Shown here: piece after piece, positions 60,459-61,660 of the stretch
Layout of the letters: every line of letters starts with the position of its first letter
Position numbering within the stretch: the first letter of the stretch is position 1
Origin: Bacillota bacterium
Lineage (GTDB): Bacteria; Bacillota; UBA994
Direction of reading: 5' to 3'
Assembly (NCBI GenBank): GCA_018333655.1
Contig: JAGXTJ010000006.1
Coordinates: forward strand, 1 to 61,660
DNA: 61,660 nt
Position numbers and translations under genes: made by a program
Notes under the pieces: generated by a model
What the model was told of the DNA's origin: nothing
The model's database searches: none
What the model saw: the letters and a program-made list of their open reading frames with translations, nothing else

Positions 60459-61532
60459 TTACCCTTCAAAGCGTAAGGCGCGCATGGCGTTGGCGATGGC
60501 CAAGAGGGTCACACCAACATCAGCGAAGACCGCACCCCAGATTGTGGTCAAGCCAAGTGCGCCGAGCAACATAAAGGCGAGTTTTACCCCGAGAGAAAGC
60601 GCCACATTCTGCCGCACTATGGCCGTAGTATAGCGGCTCAGTCTTATGGCTGTAGCTACTTTACTAGGTGCGTCTTGCATGATGACCACATCGGCGGCCT
60701 CAATAGCGGCATCACTACCTAGGCCCCCCATCGCCACGCCGATATCTGCGCGCGCGATGACGGGGGCATCATTTATGCCATCACCGACAAAAACGAGTTT
60801 TTGCTTTCCCTTCCACAAGGCTTGCTGCATAGCCTCCACCGCAGACACTTTTTGGTGTGGCAGCAGCTCCGCTTGGTAACTATCTAGCCCGAGCTGCTTC
60901 GCAACCTGCATAGCGGGTTGCTTGTAATCTCCAGTGAGCATAGAGATGTGGCGAACCCCAAGCTCGCGCAAGTCACTTACCGCCTTGACTCCATCGGGTT
61001 TAAGTTCGTCAGCTACGCGTATCTCGCCAACCAAGTGACCGTCTAAGGCCACAAACACGCTGGTACCACCTTGTGCTTGCCCTGCCTGTAGCCTCACGCT
61101 GTAATTTGCCATTAGTCGGTCGTTGCCGACAAGGAGCAGTTTTTCGCCTAGACGTGCGGTCATGCCGAGGCCTGCCAGTTCACTGATCGCGGTGAGAGCT
61201 GCCTTGGCGTCCGCTGTGCTAGCCTGACAGATGGCTTTGGCTACCGGATGCGTAGAGTGTCTCTCGAGCGTCGCGGCCAAGGAAAGAACTTCTTCGCTAC
61301 TATGTCCGGCCTGCGGCACTACTTCGGCCACCGCAAACACACCACGCGTAAGGGTGCCGGTCTTATCAAAAACCACGGTGTGTAGTTTGGACAATGCATC
61401 GAGATAGTTTGCGCCTTTGAATAAAATACCTTGCCGGCTAGCCGCCCCGATGCCGCCAAAATAACTTAAGGGCACCGAAACGACTAAAGCACAGGGACAT
61501 GAGATGACGAGCATGACTAGGGCGCGGTACAC
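60459..61532 (-). pseudogene. Heavy-metal P1B-type ATPase, 5' truncated (ZntA/CadA-like)
   Basis: The 357 codons hold the C-terminal two thirds: membrane motif ISCPCALVVSVPL, phosphorylation site DKTGTLTRG, HP motif THPVAK, GDGINDAPVI hinge and the last two helices. A full enzyme has about 620-750 residues; the metal-binding domain, first helices and actuator domain are missing. The coding match begins near 61545 (WVYRALV); upstream the frame soon meets a stop (about 61586) in unrelated AT-rich sequence. So this is a remnant from insertion or recombination unless the window abuts an assembly junction. It could be translated from GTG 61532 but lacks essential parts. Confidence 0.85.
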
Positions 61533-61660
61533 CCACGTTAGTTTGACAGGTCCTTTTTTACGGCAAGTCTGAAGACCCTTGAGCTACAAGGCTGCAGGGG
61601 TATATTTTTTTTAGTTTTTCTTTCATTTTTCAGTAGCATAAATTGGCATAATATGTTATG
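61533..61660. other. AT-rich flank at the truncation, possible mobile-element end
   Basis: About 128 bp much richer in A and T than the rest of the window (long T-runs at 61606-61632). No gene is seen. It starts where homology to the ATPase stops. It may be the end of an insertion element whose transposase lies beyond the window; no terminal repeat can be shown from one end alone. Confidence 0.4.

Noticed and set aside
61533-61660. Named insertion sequence at the right end
   Set aside because: No transposase or paired inverted repeats are visible within the window, so no family can be assigned.

Overview
The window looks like the chromosome of an anaerobic, spore-forming member of the Bacillota (Clostridia in the broad sense), roughly half G+C. 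Support comes from an alpha/beta-type small acid-soluble spore protein, a SpoIID-like protein, the SCIFF peptide with its radical-SAM maturase, a ruvC-ruvA-ruvB-queH-spoIID-queA-tgt block, a tungsten-type aldehyde:ferredoxin oxidoreductase, indolepyruvate:ferredoxin oxidoreductase, many ferredoxin-type proteins and a T-box leader. No rRNA, tRNA, CRISPR array or complete transposase gene was found. The species cannot be named from this sequence.

Layout. 1-263: a 7-bp tandem repeat array followed by a perfect 28-bp inverted repeat. 264-7015: a small glycine-rich membrane protein, a PAS histidine kinase, an aldehyde oxidoreductase operon (ferredoxin, AOR, MoaD-like carrier), a PrsW-type protease and a methyltransferase with a decapeptide-repeat tail. 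7082-12369: promoter plus T-box leader and asnS, a frameshifted YtvI-like permease gene, and iorAB. 12441-15495: an operon of four uncharacterised membrane proteins, the least explained block here. 15855-17298: holin-like protein, DUF2922, DUF1659 and a spore protein. 17396-18887: SCIFF peptide and maturase. 19018-22357: DUF6504 protein and a short DnaE polymerase. 22953-29784: queuosine, SpoIID and Holliday-junction genes. 29886-35585: nadE, ychF, ylbF, a GNAT protein, an FMN-binding lipoprotein, glutaminase. 35600-40076: a small membrane protein, dGTPase, RQC protein, F420-ligase homologue and TolB-like lipoprotein. 40160-44248: a 5-oxoprolinase (pxp/kip) operon with an IclR regulator. 44379-55868: mixed housekeeping genes including cheW, an M20 peptidase, an OYE-type reductase, gltS, a DUF2325 gene with a palindromic operator, and purA. 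55892-60443: glnS, an FAD oxidoreductase and a ferredoxin-containing aldo/keto reductase. 60459-61660: a heavy-metal P-type ATPase lacking its 5' part, next to an AT-rich segment.

How the genes fit together. Several enzymes act on glutamate-related compounds: glutaminase, 5-oxoprolinase, an M20 peptidase of the carboxypeptidase G2 type, the GltS symporter and GlnRS. AOR and IorAB are ferredoxin-linked oxidations of aldehydes and 2-oxoacids, as expected of an amino-acid-fermenting anaerobe. AsnRS and GlnRS are both present, so direct charging of both tRNAs is likely. The most open questions are the four-gene membrane cluster, the repeat-tailed methyltransferase, the RQC/dGTPase/micro-membrane-protein operon and the truncated ATPase boundary.
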